64,000 nucleotides of DNA from Alphaproteobacteria bacterium (GCA_016124675.1 WGNG01000015.1:1-64000); one strand, 5' to 3'. Shown: positions 33,666-45,219, counted from the first letter of the stretch. Notes: a model not told the origin generated them from the sequence alone. Numbers and translations are program-made.

Positions 33666-35216
33666 ATGCGCCTGACCCGGCGCGGCCTGATGGCGTCGAC
33701 GCTGGCGCTGGCGGGCGCGGCGGCCTGCGGCAAGAGCGGCGAGCCGTCCGACATGCTGCGCGTGGCCATCGATTCCGAGGCGGACAGCCTTGATCCCCTG
33801 AAAGGCCAGTTTGCGTCCGCCGCCCTCCTGTACAAGCAGCTGCACGCGCCGCTGACCGAGTATTCCCCCTCGGGCGGGCTCGCCCCGGGTCTGGCCGCCT
33901 CCTGGCGCAGCGAGGATGCGCGCACCTGGACCTTCCGCTTGACGCCGGGCCTCGTCTGGTCGGATGGCGCGCCCATCACGTCCGGCGATGTGGTGTGGAC
34001 GGCGCGTCGCGCCGTCGATCCGCGCGCGGGATTTGCCGATCTGGGCGATTTCTTCGCTGTGAGAGGCGCGCAATCGGCCCTGCTGGGCCAGGCCGCGCCG
34101 GAAGAGATCGGCGTCAGCGCGCCGGACGACCTGACCGTGGTGTTCGAGCTGGATCGTCCGGTCAGCCTGTTCCCGGTGCTGATGCGCGAGTTCTATCCCC
34201 TGCCGCGCCATGCCGTGGAGGCGCGCCCCGACGACTGGACGCGGCCCGAGCACTGGGTCAGCGCCGGGCCATACCTGCTCGCCGAACAAGGGGCCATGAG
34301 CTACCGGCTGGAGAAGAACCCGCGCTTCGCCGGGGCCGAGGGCGTGCGCATCGCCTCTATCCGCGTCGATGTGATCGATGACGGCGCGGCGCGCGCGCGC
34401 CGTTTCCGCGCGGGCGATTACGATCTGGCCGACCGCCCGCCGGGTGACCAGCTGGGCCTTCTGCGCGAGCGCATCGGCGACCAGTTGCGCAGCTTCCCGG
34501 CTCCCATTCTCACCTATATCAAGGTCAATTGCGCCAGCCCCCGCCTGCGCGATCCGCGCGTGCGCCAGGCCCTCAGCCTCGCCATAGACCGCGCCCACCT
34601 CAACACGAATTTCTTCTTCGGCCTGTCCACGCCGGCCGACCGCATCATCCCTGATCCCACCCTCGAGGCTCCGGCGGCGGCAGGCCCCGCGATCGAGGCG
34701 GCGCGCGCCCTGCTGGCGGACGCCGGCTTTGGCCCGGACAATCCCCTGCAGCTGACCTTGCGCGCCAGCGCCGGGGACCGCGACCGCGTGGCGCTGGCCA
34801 TCATCGACGACTGGCGACTGGCGGGCGTGCAGGCCGAGCTTCTGGCCACCTATCCGCTCGATCTCTACGCGGCGGTGGATGGCGGCGACTATGATCTGGC
34901 GCTGGCGCGCTTTGACCGCGGGCTGAAATCCGATCCCGACTTCATGCTCCAGCCCTTCGCCCGCGAGGGCTTCGCCGACAATACCAACTGGGAGGGCGGC
35001 CGGCGCCCTGCCTTCGACGCGCTGATGGCGCAGGCGCGCGGCGAACTTGACCGCGCCCGCCGGGCGCAGCTGCACCGCGAAGCCGAAGCCGAACTGCTCG
35101 CCGACATGCCCAACATCCCCCTCCTGCACGAGCGCGCCTGGTGGCTGGTCGCCCCGCGCGTGCGCGTGCGCGCCGACATTCCGCCCCATCTGTGGCGGGA
35201 TTTGCGGCTGGGGTAG
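33666..35216 (+). CDS. Peptide-type ABC transporter substrate-binding lipoprotein (SBP family 5)
   Basis: A 516-residue solute-binding protein of the OppA/DppA family. The signal has a twin-Arg-like start (MRLTRRGLMASTLALAGAAA) with a Cys at the cleavage site. Family features: DSEADSLDPLKGQFASAALL near the N terminus, SWRSEDARTWTFRLTPGLVW with DGAPITSGDVVWT, and ALSLAIDRAHLN later. It normally delivers oligopeptides to a permease, but no permease or ATPase gene accompanies it, so it is an orphan, perhaps serving transporters elsewhere or sensing. An alternative start at 33627 would overlap the methyltransferase. Confidence 0.88.
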   Translation: MRLTRRGLMASTLALAGAAACGKSGEPSDMLRVAIDSEADSLDPLKGQFASAALLYKQLHAPLTEYSPSGGLAPGLAASWRSEDARTWTFRLTPGLVWSDGAPITSGDVVWTARRAVDPRAGFADLGDFFAVRGAQSALLGQAAPEEIGVSAPDDLTVVFELDRPVSLFPVLMREFYPLPRHAVEARPDDWTRPEHWVSAGPYLLAEQGAMSYRLEKNPRFAGAEGVRIASIRVDVIDDGAARARRFRAGDYDLADRPPGDQLGLLRERIGDQLRSFPAPILTYIKVNCASPRLRDPRVRQALSLAIDRAHLNTNFFFGLSTPADRIIPDPTLEAPAAAGPAIEAARALLADAGFGPDNPLQLTLRASAGDRDRVALAIIDDWRLAGVQAELLATYPLDLYAAVDGGDYDLALARFDRGLKSDPDFMLQPFAREGFADNTNWEGGRRPAFDALMAQARGELDRARRAQLHREAEAELLADMPNIPLLHERAWWLVAPRVRVRADIPPHLWRDLRLG

Positions 35217-35377
35217 GGGGTGTGCCGGGGTGCAGGCCCCGCCCCGTCACAGCGGTGTGAGCCATTGTCACGCCCGGCTCTCCAAGAGCTGATTTCCAAT
35301 TGAGCAGCGCGCGGGCGAGTTTACGCCCGCGGCGCGGGGACAGGCCCTGCGCTATCGCTATTCATCAGGAGACTGTC

Positions 35378-35848
35378 ATGTTCGCCACAGCCGAAAGCTT
35401 GTTCGAGCGCATAGCCGCGCCCGCCCTGCACTCCGCCCACTGGGTGCTGCGCGCCGGATTCGCCGCCGTATTCCTGCACAAGGGACTGAGCAAGCTGTTC
35501 GCCATGGGCCTTGAGCCCTTCGCCATGATGATGATCACGCCGAACTTCGGCGTGCAGGGGGCCCCCGCGCTTGTACTGGCGGGCCTTGTCGCGTTTGCCG
35601 AGCTCTTCGCCGGTGCCGCGATCCTGGCAGGCGGGCTGATGAGCGGCGCAGCCGGTGCGCTGGCCACGCGGTTGGCCGGTCTGGCCGCCCTGCCGGTGCT
35701 GCTGGGCGCGATTGTGACCCTTCACTGGGGTCAGTGGGCCTTCATGGCGACCGAAACCCACCCCATGGGCGGCATGGAATATCAGGTCTTCCTGGCCGCG
35801 ATCGCCCTCTGGCTGGCTCTCGCCGGGGCGCGGCTGAAGTCGGGCTGA
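35378..35848 (+). CDS. DoxX family membrane protein
   Basis: A 156-residue inner-membrane protein with about four hydrophobic helices. WVLRAGFAAVFLHKGLSKLF and VAFAELFAGAAILAGGL are typical of the DoxX family, named after a subunit of thiosulfate:quinone oxidoreductase; most members have no proven role, though some act with superoxide dismutase or sulfurtransferase. A clear CAGGAG precedes the ATG. It stands alone between the peptide-binding gene and carB with gaps of about 160 and 143 bp. Confidence 0.85.
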   Translation: MFATAESLFERIAAPALHSAHWVLRAGFAAVFLHKGLSKLFAMGLEPFAMMMITPNFGVQGAPALVLAGLVAFAELFAGAAILAGGLMSGAAGALATRLAGLAALPVLLGAIVTLHWGQWAFMATETHPMGGMEYQVFLAAIALWLALAGARLKSG

Positions 35849-35991
35849 GCCCCGCCCTGCAACCCGGCTCTCGCCAAGGCGCACGGCAGGCGTTAGACAC
35901 GGGCTTCAGCGATTGAACCCGCGCCGCACGCCCCTCCCGGACAAATCCCGGGGGCCGGTCTTCGCGCGCGTCTGACTGAAAGGCCACGCCC

Positions 35992-38900
35992 ATGCCCAGA
36001 CGCACTGACATCCAGTCCATCCTGATCATCGGCGCCGGGCCCATCGTGATCGGCCAGGCCTGCGAGTTCGACTATTCGGGCGTGCAGGCGGTCAAGGCGC
36101 TGAAAGAAGAGGGCTACCGGGTCATTCTGGTGAACTCCAACCCGGCCACGATCATGACCGATCCGGGGCTCGCCGACGCCACCTATATCGAGCCGATCAC
36201 CCCGGAAATGGTCGCCAAGGTGATCGAGAAGGAGCGCCCGGACGCGCTCCTGCCCACCATGGGCGGGCAGACCGCGCTCAATTGCGCGCTGGAGCTCGAC
36301 CGGCGCGGCGTGCTGGAGCTGTTCGGGGTGGAGATGATCGGCGCGCGCGCCGATGTGATCGACAAGGCCGAGAACCGCGAGCGCTTCCGCAACGCCATGG
36401 ATTCCATCGGCCTTGAAAGCCCCAAATCGCGCACCGCCCGCAGCCTTGCCGAAGCCGAGATCGTGCTGGAGGAGCTGGGCCTGCCGGCGGTGATCCGGCC
36501 CTCCTTCACCATGGGCGGCACGGGCGGCGGCATCGCCTATAATATCGAGGAATTCCGCGAGATCGTCGCCTCGGGCCTCTACAACTCGCCGGTCACTGAA
36601 GTGCTGATCGAGGAGAGCGTGGTCGGCTGGAAGGAGTACGAGATGGAGGTGGTCCGCGACCGCGCGGACAATTGCATCATCGTGTGCTCCATCGAGAATA
36701 TCGATCCCATGGGCGTGCACACGGGCGATTCCATCACCGTGGCGCCGGCCCTGACCCTTACCGACAAGGAATACCAGCGCATGCGCTCGGCCTCGATCGC
36801 GGTGCTGCGCGAGATCGGTGTGGAGACCGGCGGCTCCAACGTGCAATTCGCGGTCAATCCCGCCGACGGCCGCATGGTGGTCATCGAGATGAACCCGCGC
36901 GTATCGCGCTCTTCGGCGCTGGCGTCGAAAGCCACCGGCTTTCCCATCGCCCGCGTCGCCGCCAAGCTGGCGGTGGGCTATACGCTCGATGAAATCGACA
37001 ATGACATCACGGGCGGCGCCACGCCGGCGAGTTTTGAACCGACCATCGATTATGTCGTCACCAAGATTCCGCGCTTCGCCTTCGAGAAATATCCGGGCGC
37101 CAAGGCGAGCCTGACTACCTCGATGAAATCGGTGGGCGAGGCCATGTCCATTGGCCGGTGCTTCCAGGAAAGCGTCCAGAAAGCCTTGCGCAGTCTGGAG
37201 ACCGGCCTGTCGGGATTTGACGAGATCGAGATCCCTGGCCTCGACACCGCCGAGGATGACGCGGCGCGCCGCCAGGCGGTGCTGGCCGCCCTGTCCCAGC
37301 CCACCCCGGACCGGCTGCGCGTGATCGCGCAAGCCTTCCGCGAGGGGCTGAGCGTGGAGAGCATCAACGCCGCCTGCGCCTATGAGCCCTGGTTCCTGCG
37401 CCAGATCGAGGAGATCGTGGCCGCCGAGGAAGACGTGCGCATGCTGGGCCTGCCGGGCGATGCGGATGGCCTGCGCCGCCTCAAGGCCATGGGTTTTGCC
37501 GATGCGCGCCTGGCCGCCCTCACCGGCGCGTCCGAAGCGGAGGTCACATCGGCGCGGCGCGCCCTCGGCGTGCGCCCGGTCTACAAGCGCGTGGACACCT
37601 GCGCGGCCGAATTCGCGGCGGTGACGCCCTACATGTACTCCACCTACGAGGCCGGCGGGGCGTGCGAGAGCGAACCCACGGGCCGCAAGAAGGCGGTGAT
37701 CCTGGGCGGAGGACCGAACCGGATCGGCCAGGGCATCGAGTTTGACTATTGCTGCTGCCACGCGGCTTTCGCCTTCGCCGACATGGACATTGAGTCCATC
37801 ATGGTGAACTGCAACCCAGAGACCGTCTCCACCGACTATGACACCGCCGACCGGCTGTATTTCGAGCCGCTGACTGCGGAGGACGTCATCGAGCTCATCG
37901 ACGCCGAGCGCGCCAAGGGCGAGCTCATCGGCGTGGTGGTGCAGTTTGGCGGCCAGACCCCGCTCAAACTCTCCGCCGATCTGGAAGCCGCCGGCATTCC
38001 CATCCTGGGCACCAGCCCGGACGCCATCGATCTGGCCGAGGACCGCGAGCGCTTCAAGGCGCTGCTTGACGAGCTGGGCCTGAAACAGCCGCCCAATGTC
38101 ATCGCCCGTTCGGTGGAGGACGCCACCCAGGCCGCCCGCACGCTGGGCTTCCCCCTGGTGCTGCGCCCCTCCCACGTGCTGGGCGGGCGCGGCATGGAGA
38201 TTGTGCGCGAGCAGGAGAGCTTCGAGCGCTATATCCGCGAGGCCGTGCATGTCTCTGGCAAGTCGCCCTTGCTGCTTGACCGCTATCTCTCAGACGCCTC
38301 GGAAGTGGATGTGGACGCGGTATGCGACGGCGAGAGCGTCTGGGTCGCCGGGATCATGGAGCATATCGAGGAGGCCGGGGTGCATTCGGGCGACAGCGCC
38401 TGCGTGCTGCCGCCCTATTCGCTCTCGCCCGAGACCGTCGCCGAGCTCAAGCGCGAGACCGAGGCGCTGGCCCGCGCCATCAAGGTGAAGGGGCTGATGA
38501 ACGTGCAGTTCGCGGTCAAGGACGGCGAGATTTTCCTCCTGGAGGTCAATCCGCGCGCCAGCCGCACCGTGCCCTTCGTGGCCAAGGCCATCGGCGCCCC
38601 CGTGGCGCGCATCGCCGCCCAGGTGATGGCCGGGCGCATGCTGGGCAGTTTCGATCTGCCCCAGGGCGATCCGGCCCATGTGTCGGTGAAAGAAGCCGTG
38701 ATGCCGTTTGCGCGCTTCCCCGGCGTCGATCCGGTGCTGGGCCCGGAAATGCGCTCCACCGGCGAGGTGATGGGCATTGATGCGCGCTTCGAAGCGGCTT
38801 TTGCCAAGGCCCAGCTCGGCGCCGGGGTGAAGCTGCCGCGCACCGGCGCGGTGTTCATATCGCTGAAAGATTCCGACAAGGCGGCGATGATCGAGCCCTG

Positions 38901-39246
38901 CCGCACGCTGACGGAGCTGGGCTTTGAATTGCTGGCCACGGGCGGCACGGCGCAGGCGCTCGAAGCGGCGGGCGTGGCGGTGCGCCGGGTCAACAAGGTG
39001 TTTGAGGGCCGCCCCCATATCGTCGACGCCATCAAGAATGGCGAGGTGCAGCTCGCCTTCAACACCACCGAGGGCCAGCGCTCGCTGATCGACAGCTATT
39101 CCATCCGCCGCACGGCGCTGGACATGCGCGTGCCGTGCTACACCACCGCCTCGGCGGCGCGCGCCGCGATCAAGTCGATTGCGGTGATTGATGCCGGCCA
39201 GCTTGAACCGCGCTCGCTCCAATCCTATTCTACCAGATCGCAATAG
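35992..39246 (+). CDS. carB: Carbamoyl-phosphate synthase large subunit
   Basis: CarB makes carbamoyl phosphate from bicarbonate, ammonia and two ATP. Its 1084 residues show two homologous ATP-grasp halves, each with the glycine-rich entry ([18 protein letters not shown] and [17 protein letters not shown]), the metal-binding motifs [20 protein letters not shown] and [20 protein letters not shown], and a C-terminal MGS-like allosteric domain ([16 protein letters not shown]). Length is normal. ACTGAAAGG precedes the ATG. A terminator hairpin begins at its stop codon, separating it from greA. Confidence 0.98.
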   Translation: MPRRTDIQSILIIGAGPIVIGQACEFDYSGVQAVKALKEEGYRVILVNSNPATIMTDPGLADATYIEPITPEMVAKVIEKERPDALLPTMGGQTALNCALELDRRGVLELFGVEMIGARADVIDKAENRERFRNAMDSIGLESPKSRTARSLAEAEIVLEELGLPAVIRPSFTMGGTGGGIAYNIEEFREIVASGLYNSPVTEVLIEESVVGWKEYEMEVVRDRADNCIIVCSIENIDPMGVHTGDSITVAPALTLTDKEYQRMRSASIAVLREIGVETGGSNVQFAVNPADGRMVVIEMNPRVSRSSALASKATGFPIARVAAKLAVGYTLDEIDNDITGGATPASFEPTIDYVVTKIPRFAFEKYPGAKASLTTSMKSVGEAMSIGRCFQESVQKALRSLETGLSGFDEIEIPGLDTAEDDAARRQAVLAALSQPTPDRLRVIAQAFREGLSVESINAACAYEPWFLRQIEEIVAAEEDVRMLGLPGDADGLRRLKAMGFADARLAALTGASEAEVTSARRALGVRPVYKRVDTCAAEFAAVTPYMYSTYEAGGACESEPTGRKKAVILGGGPNRIGQGIEFDYCCCHAAFAFADMDIESIMVNCNPETVSTDYDTADRLYFEPLTAEDVIELIDAERAKGELIGVVVQFGGQTPLKLSADLEAAGIPILGTSPDAIDLAEDRERFKALLDELGLKQPPNVIARSVEDATQAARTLGFPLVLRPSHVLGGRGMEIVREQESFERYIREAVHVSGKSPLLLDRYLSDASEVDVDAVCDGESVWVAGIMEHIEEAGVHSGDSACVLPPYSLSPETVAELKRETEALARAIKVKGLMNVQFAVKDGEIFLLEVNPRASRTVPFVAKAIGAPVARIAAQVMAGRMLGSFDLPQGDPAHVSVKEAVMPFARFPGVDPVLGPEMRSTGEVMGIDARFEAAFAKAQLGAGVKLPRTGAVFISLKDSDKAAMIEPCRTLTELGFELLATGGTAQALEAAGVAVRRVNKVFEGRPHIVDAIKNGEVQLAFNTTEGQRSLIDSYSIRRTALDMRVPCYTTASAARAAIKSIAVIDAGQLEPRSLQSYSTRSQ

Positions 39247-39275
39247 CCTGCCCCTTGCCGGGCAGGCTTTGGTTT
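39246..39275 (+). terminator. Intrinsic terminator after carB
   Basis: GCCTGCCC-CTTGCC-GGGCAGGC is a perfect 8-bp stem with a 6-base loop followed by TTTGGTTT. It begins in the carB stop codon and lies 31 bases before greA. Confidence 0.8.
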
Positions 39276-39306
39276 ACAGGCGTTCAAGACGCGAAACGGG
39301 ACACCC

Positions 39307-39780
39307 ATGCAGAAGATCCCCATGACCGCCGAGGGCCACAAGGCGCTCGACGACGAACTCAGGCACCTCAAGTCGGTGGAGCGCCCGGCGGTGATCCAGG
39401 CTATTTCCGAGGCGCGCGACCACGGCGATCTGTCCGAGAACGCCGAATACCATGCCGCCAAGGAGCGCCAGGGCTGGATTGAAGGCCGGTTGCAGGAGCT
39501 TGAGGACAAGCTCGCGCGCGCCCAGGTGATCGACACGTCCAAGCTGTCGGGCGAGACGGTGAAGTTCGGCGCCACCGTGACGGTTGTGGACGAGGACACC
39601 GACGCCGAGGCGACCTACAAGATCGTCGGCGATGACGAGGCGGACGTGAAATCGGGCAAGATCTCCATCTCCTCGCCCATCGCGCGCGCCCTGATCAACA
39701 AGGAAACCGGCGACGTGGTGGAAGTCACCGCGCCCGGCGGCGTGAAAACGTATGAAATCTTGAAGGTGCAGTGGATCTGA
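39307..39780 (+). CDS. greA: Transcript cleavage factor GreA
   Basis: GreA enters the polymerase secondary channel and stimulates cleavage of backtracked RNA. The 157-residue protein has the coiled-coil N domain whose tip carries the acidic pair ([20 protein letters not shown]), and the C domain with [20 protein letters not shown]. Family length and start (MQKIPMT) fit. Terminators on both sides suggest an independent transcript. Confidence 0.97.
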   Translation: MQKIPMTAEGHKALDDELRHLKSVERPAVIQAISEARDHGDLSENAEYHAAKERQGWIEGRLQELEDKLARAQVIDTSKLSGETVKFGATVTVVDEDTDAEATYKIVGDDEADVKSGKISISSPIARALINKETGDVVEVTAPGGVKTYEILKVQWI

Positions 39781-39812
39781 GCGCCCCGGCGGCGCCGGTC
39801 CAGGATGAACAC

Positions 39813-39849
39813 GCAGCCGGCGGCGCCCCCGCCGGCTGCTTGCGTTTTG
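39813..39849 (+). terminator. Intrinsic terminator after greA
   Basis: An 11-bp perfect stem, GCAGCCGGCGG paired with CCGCCGGCTGC around CGCCC, is followed by TTGCGTTTT. Because it lies before the next ATG, it argues that the ELM1-like gene starts downstream at 39876 rather than overlapping greA. Confidence 0.85.
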
Positions 39850-39875
39850 CGGCCCGCCCCGGCAAGTCTGTCGCC

Positions 39876-40805
39876 ATGAGCAACACACGCATCTGCTGGG
39901 CCGTGTCGGACGGCCGGGCCGGGATGGCCAGCCAGGCGCTGGGACTGGCGCAGGCGCTGGCGCGGCGCACGCCACTGGCCATCACGCCGGTTACGCTGGC
40001 GCGCACCGGGCCGCTGGCGTTTCAGGATGGTCCGGCGCCGGATATCTGGATCGGGTGCGGGCGCGCGGCGGTGCGCGCGGCGCGGTCTGTCCGGGCCGCG
40101 TACCCGGGTGCATTGATGGTCTATATCCAGGACCCGCGCGCCCATCATGAGGTGTTTGATCTCATCCTGCCGCCGCGCCATGACCGGCTCCAGGGCGCCA
40201 ACGTGCTGCCCCTCATCGGTTCGCCCAACCGGGTGACGCCGGAGCTTCTGGAAGCCGAACGCCTCGCCTTTGCTGACCGGCTGGCCCAGATCCGCGGCCC
40301 CCGTGCGGCGGTGCTGATCGGCGGGGATTCCAGGCATCACCGGTTCTTGCAAGACGCCTGCGCCTATCTCATTGACCGGATCGAGGCGCTGCGCGCTCAG
40401 CGCATCGGCCTTCTGATCACCCTGTCGCGGCGCACCCCGGACGGGTTTGCAGCGCTGATCCGCGAGCGCTATGGCCAACAGGCTGATATCTGGCTGCACC
40501 AGGGCGACGGGCCGAACCCGTATTTCGCCTTTCTGGCGGGGGCGGACTGGATTTTTGTCACCGAAGATTCCACCAACATGCTCACCGAGGCCGCCGCCAC
40601 CGGAAGGCCGGTCTACCGGCTGGGCGTGGATGGCAATCCGGGCAAGTTCCGCCGCCTTTACGCGGCGCTGGAGGGCCATGGCGCGGTGCGTCCCTTTCTG
40701 GGCGCGCTGGAGCGCTGGGACTATGTCCCGCTTCACGAAACCGAGAGAGCGGCGCAGCGCGTGCTTGAAATGCTGGACGCGCGCTGCGACATGAGAGCCG
40801 CCTGA
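39876..40805 (+). CDS. ELM1/GtrOC1-family putative nucleoside-diphosphate-sugar epimerase
   Basis: A 309-residue protein of the family named for plant mitochondrial fission factor ELM1 (DUF1022). Bacterial members have a glycosyltransferase-B-like fold but no established reaction. Family blocks visible: CWAVSDGRAGMASQALGLA at the start, YIQDPRAHHEVFDLILPPRHD near residue 90, LIGGDSRHHRF near 150 and FVTEDSTNMLTEAAATGRPV near 230. An in-frame start at 39771 would overlap greA and run through its terminator, so MSNTRICW is preferred. Confidence 0.85.
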   Translation: MSNTRICWAVSDGRAGMASQALGLAQALARRTPLAITPVTLARTGPLAFQDGPAPDIWIGCGRAAVRAARSVRAAYPGALMVYIQDPRAHHEVFDLILPPRHDRLQGANVLPLIGSPNRVTPELLEAERLAFADRLAQIRGPRAAVLIGGDSRHHRFLQDACAYLIDRIEALRAQRIGLLITLSRRTPDGFAALIRERYGQQADIWLHQGDGPNPYFAFLAGADWIFVTEDSTNMLTEAAATGRPVYRLGVDGNPGKFRRLYAALEGHGAVRPFLGALERWDYVPLHETERAAQRVLEMLDARCDMRAA

Positions 40806-40859
40806 TGCGGCGCGAGGGGTTCCGGGCGGGACTCAAGCGCGCGAATCCGGCCAGATTGA

Positions 40860-41873
<1,014 letters not shown>

Positions 41874-41970
41874 CGAATTACACAGAATTCATCACGGCGT
41901 AACAACCAGGCGGGGATCGCCCGCGTATACACCCGCTCACCGTTCACGCCTGCTTTTGGGGATCGCCGCC

Positions 41971-43179
41971 ATGACCGCCTTGTCAGCCCTTCGCCCGGCG
42001 CGTTCGCGCTGGAGCCTTTATGCCGCCGCCGCCGTTTGCGCCCTCGCTCTGGCGGGGGCCAGCGCGCCCGGCGCCGTCGCCCAGCCCGATCCGGCGTTCG
42101 CGCGCTTCGCCGAACAGGACGCCGATAGCCGCGTGCGGATTGATTACAGCGTCATGGCCGAGATCCTGGGCGGCATCGTCTACGAAGTCGGCCGGTCAGA
42201 CCGCCAGCCGGGCCGCGGCCGTCTCGAGCGCACGGGCACGCGCATCAATCTGGGCAGCACCTCGCGCTATCGCTATGAGGGCAATCGCGTCGTGTTCCAT
42301 ACGATGTCGCGCGAGCACGAGGACGTCATCTCCCAGTATCGCGCCGAGCTGGAAAGCCTCCCCAGCCATGTGCCGCTGTCCACCCTGTCTGCGGACGAGC
42401 AGCTGGCCTACTGGCTGAACCTGCACAATATCGTGGTGATCGACGAGATCGCCAGGCGCTATCCGGTCACGAACGTGGCGCGGATGCGCATTGACGGGGA
42501 GCCCCTGCACGACGCCCCACTCATCACCATTGACGGCCAGCGCCTCAGCCTCAATGACATCCGCTTCAACATTGTCGGCGCCAACTGGTCCGATCCGCGC
42601 GTCATGTATGGCTTCTTCTCCGGTTCCGTGGGCGGCCCTAGCATCCAGCGCCAGCCTTTCGAGGGGCAGCGCGTCTGGTCGCAGCTCTCGGCAGGTGCGG
42701 GCGAGTTTGTGAACGCCCTGCGCGGCGTCGAGGCGGCCAGCCAGGGCTACCGCATCTCGCCGATGTACCAGGAATGGCGTGACAGCCTGTTCCCGCAATG
42801 GCCGCAGGATCTTGAAAGCCATCTGACGGCGTTCGCCGAAGGCGAGACGCGCCAGTCCATCGATATCGGCCAGCTGCCCGATTTTCTGACCTATGACACG
42901 CTGATCGCCGACCTGACGAATGGGGTGGGCCGTTGCGGGGGCGATAGCGGCTTCAACGTCGTCTCAACGGGCAGCGAAATGGGCCCGACCGCGTCAAGCC
43001 CGTGCAACGTGCTGCCGCCGCATGCCCGCGATCTGGTCGTCACGGTCATCGAACGCCGACTGGAATTCCTGCGTCAGGGCCGGTTCGGTTCGGTCACCAT
43101 CCGCGATGTCGATACGACGCCGCAGAGCGATGGCGTGGCCCGCCGGATCACGCCGGAGGGCGAGGAGATTTCCAACTAG
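41971..43179 (+). CDS. Secreted DUF547 protein
   Basis: A 402-residue protein with a signal peptide (SLYAAAAVCALALAGASAPGAVAQ). The central LSADEQLAYWLNLHNIVVID and DIRFNIVGANWSDPRVMYGF match DUF547, a widespread family with unknown activity that has distant similarity to papain-like or transglutaminase folds. Features: ISPMYQEWRDSLFP in the middle, and paired cysteines (GRCGGDS, SSPCNV) in the last third. The in-frame region upstream to 41848 overlaps trxB and is not conserved. An ABC transporter gene follows. Confidence 0.82.
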   Translation: MTALSALRPARSRWSLYAAAAVCALALAGASAPGAVAQPDPAFARFAEQDADSRVRIDYSVMAEILGGIVYEVGRSDRQPGRGRLERTGTRINLGSTSRYRYEGNRVVFHTMSREHEDVISQYRAELESLPSHVPLSTLSADEQLAYWLNLHNIVVIDEIARRYPVTNVARMRIDGEPLHDAPLITIDGQRLSLNDIRFNIVGANWSDPRVMYGFFSGSVGGPSIQRQPFEGQRVWSQLSAGAGEFVNALRGVEAASQGYRISPMYQEWRDSLFPQWPQDLESHLTAFAEGETRQSIDIGQLPDFLTYDTLIADLTNGVGRCGGDSGFNVVSTGSEMGPTASSPCNVLPPHARDLVVTVIERRLEFLRQGRFGSVTIRDVDTTPQSDGVARRITPEGEEISN

Positions 43180-43230
43180 GCCGCAAGGGGGCGCTTGGCC
43201 GCGATGCCGGTTCGCGCTAGGTCAGACGAC

Positions 43231-43953
43231 ATGACTGCTGTCGCGTCAGGCGCCCCCGCTATCGAACTGGACCAGCTGCGCTTCGCCTATGCGCGGCGCG
43301 GTCCCTGCGTGATCGACATCCCCCGCCTTGTGGTGGCGCCCGGCGAGCGCGTCTTCCTCAAGGGCGCCAGCGGCTCGGGCAAATCCACCCTGCTGGGCCT
43401 GATCGCGGGCATTCTGGACGCGCGCGAGGGCTGCGTGCGGGTGCTGGGTGAGGATCTGGCCGCCATGAGCGCGGCGCGCCGTGACCGGTTCCGCGCCGAC
43501 CGCGTGGGCGTGATCTTCCAGATGTTCAACCTCCTGCCCTGGCTGCCGGCCGGGGCGAACATCACCCTGCCGGGCCGGTTTTCAGACCGGCGCCGCCCGG
43601 ACGGCGCTGCGGCGCTGGACGCGGAAGGCCGCCGCCTTCTGACCCGGCTGGGCCTCGACCCGGACCAGGTCTGGAGCCGCCCGGCGCGCGCCCTGTCGGT
43701 GGGCCAGCAGCAGCGTGTCGCCGCCGCGCGCGCCCTGATCGGCCGACCGGGTCTCATCCTCGCCGACGAGCCCACCAGCGCCCTGGACGCTGACAGCCGC
43801 GACGCCTTCATCACCCTGCTCATGGAAGAATGCGCGGCGTCCGGCGCAGCTTTGGTGTTTGTCAGCCATGACGGGGCGCTGGCGCGCCATTTCGACCGGG
43901 CCGAAGATCTCGCCGCGCTCAATCGCGCCCGGCTCGCCGGGGCGGCGTCATGA
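43231..43953 (+). CDS. ABC transporter ATP-binding protein (LolD/MacB type)
   Basis: The 240-residue ATPase has Walker A KGASGSGKSTLL (residue ~45), Q-loop FQMFNLLP, an altered signature LSVGQQQRVAAARAL, Walker B LILADEPTSALD and switch His in FVSHDGAL. LPWLPAGANI after the Q-loop is typical of the LolD/MacB family that works with FtsX-type permeases. It overlaps the permease gene by four bases. No membrane-fusion or lipoprotein partner gene is beside it, so lipoprotein sorting, toxin export or envelope stress roles are all possible. Confidence 0.9.
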   Translation: MTAVASGAPAIELDQLRFAYARRGPCVIDIPRLVVAPGERVFLKGASGSGKSTLLGLIAGILDAREGCVRVLGEDLAAMSAARRDRFRADRVGVIFQMFNLLPWLPAGANITLPGRFSDRRRPDGAAALDAEGRRLLTRLGLDPDQVWSRPARALSVGQQQRVAAARALIGRPGLILADEPTSALDADSRDAFITLLMEECAASGAALVFVSHDGALARHFDRAEDLAALNRARLAGAAS

Positions 43954-45209
43954 GCGCCGCCCCCATCCTCTCGCTCGCCTGGCGCTCCATCCTCAGCCGG
44001 GGTCTCACGGCGGCGCTCACCATCGCCCTCGTGGCGGTGTCGGTCATGCTGTATCTCGGCGTGGAGAAGGCCCGTCAGGGCGCCCGCGCCAGCTTTGAGA
44101 ACACCATTTCGGGCGTGGACCTGATCGTCGGGGCGCGCTCCAGCCCGGTCAATCTCCTGCTCTATTCGGTCTTCCATATCGGCGACGCCACCAACAACAT
44201 CACCTGGGACAGCTATCAGCAGGTGGCCGATGCGCCGGGCGTGGCCTGGACCGTGCCCATCAGCCTGGGCGATTCCCATCGCGGCTTCCGGGTGGTGGGC
44301 ACGAGGGCTGAGTTCTTCGAGCGCTATCAATATGCCGGGCGCCGGCCTTTGCGGTTTGCCGATGGCGACGCGTTTGACGGGCTGTTCGAGGCGGTGGCCG
44401 GGGCGAGCGTGGCGCGCCAGCTCGGCTATGGTGTCGGCGACGAGATCGTGGTCGCCCATGGCGCCGGCGCGGTCAGCTTCATCGAGCATGATCTCAATCC
44501 CTTCACGCTGACCGGCATTCTGGCGCCCACAGGCACGCCGGTGGACCGGTCGGTTTTCGTGTCGCTGGAAGCCATCGAGGCGATCCATCTCGACGGCGCC
44601 ACCGGGCGCGGCACGGGGCGCACCTCCGCCGAGCTGGAGGCGATGGATCTCAGCCCGGATCAGATCACCGCCTTTCTGGTGGGGCTCGACAGCCCGGTGG
44701 GCGCGCTGCGCCTGCAGCGGGCGGTCAACACCTATCCGCGCGAACCGCTGCAGGCGATCATGCCCGGCGTGGCCCTGGCCCAGCTCTGGCAGGTGGTAGG
44801 CGCCGCCGAAACCACGCTTGCCGCCGTGGCGGCCTTTGTGGTGCTGACAGGCCTCATCTCCATCCTGATCTCCATCCTCACCAGCCTCAATGAGCGCCGC
44901 CGCGAAATGGCGATCCTGCGTGCGCTTGGCGCCCGGCCGCGCCATATCTTTGTCCTTCTGGTGGCCGAGGCCATGCTGCTGGCGCTGGCCGGGGCGGTGA
45001 TCGGCGCCGGTCTCACCCACGGCGCGCTCTATCTCGGATCACCGCTGCTCGAAGCGCGCTTTGGCATTGTGCTGATCGGGACCGGGCCGGGCCTGCAGGA
45101 CCTGATCGTGATTGCCGCCGTCACCGGTGCGGCCGGGCTTCTGGGCATGGTCCCGGCCTGGCGGGCCTACCGCCAGTCGCTGGCCGACGGCATGACGATC
45201 CGGGTGTAG
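43950..45209 (+). CDS. ABC transporter permease (FtsX/LolC-like)
   Basis: A 419-residue permease with a membrane helix near the N terminus (GLTAALTIALVAVSVMLYLG), a large periplasmic domain (residues about 45-270), and three helices at the C terminus (the first within TLAAVAAFVVLTGLISILIS) with the FtsX-family coupling segment LNERRREMAILRALGARPRHI. It pairs with the ATPase upstream. The topology is that of type VII (mechanotransmission) transporters such as LolCE and MacB; substrate unknown. Confidence 0.9.
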   Translation: MSAAPILSLAWRSILSRGLTAALTIALVAVSVMLYLGVEKARQGARASFENTISGVDLIVGARSSPVNLLLYSVFHIGDATNNITWDSYQQVADAPGVAWTVPISLGDSHRGFRVVGTRAEFFERYQYAGRRPLRFADGDAFDGLFEAVAGASVARQLGYGVGDEIVVAHGAGAVSFIEHDLNPFTLTGILAPTGTPVDRSVFVSLEAIEAIHLDGATGRGTGRTSAELEAMDLSPDQITAFLVGLDSPVGALRLQRAVNTYPREPLQAIMPGVALAQLWQVVGAAETTLAAVAAFVVLTGLISILISILTSLNERRREMAILRALGARPRHIFVLLVAEAMLLALAGAVIGAGLTHGALYLGSPLLEARFGIVLIGTGPGLQDLIVIAAVTGAAGLLGMVPAWRAYRQSLADGMTIRV

Positions 45210-45219
45210 GGAGCGGACC

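Noticed and set aside
35893-38250. 785-codon open frame antisense to carB
   Set aside because: It is opposite an unmistakable carB; the His/Gly/Asp-rich peptide is a by-product of high GC codon bias and has no ribosome site or domain.
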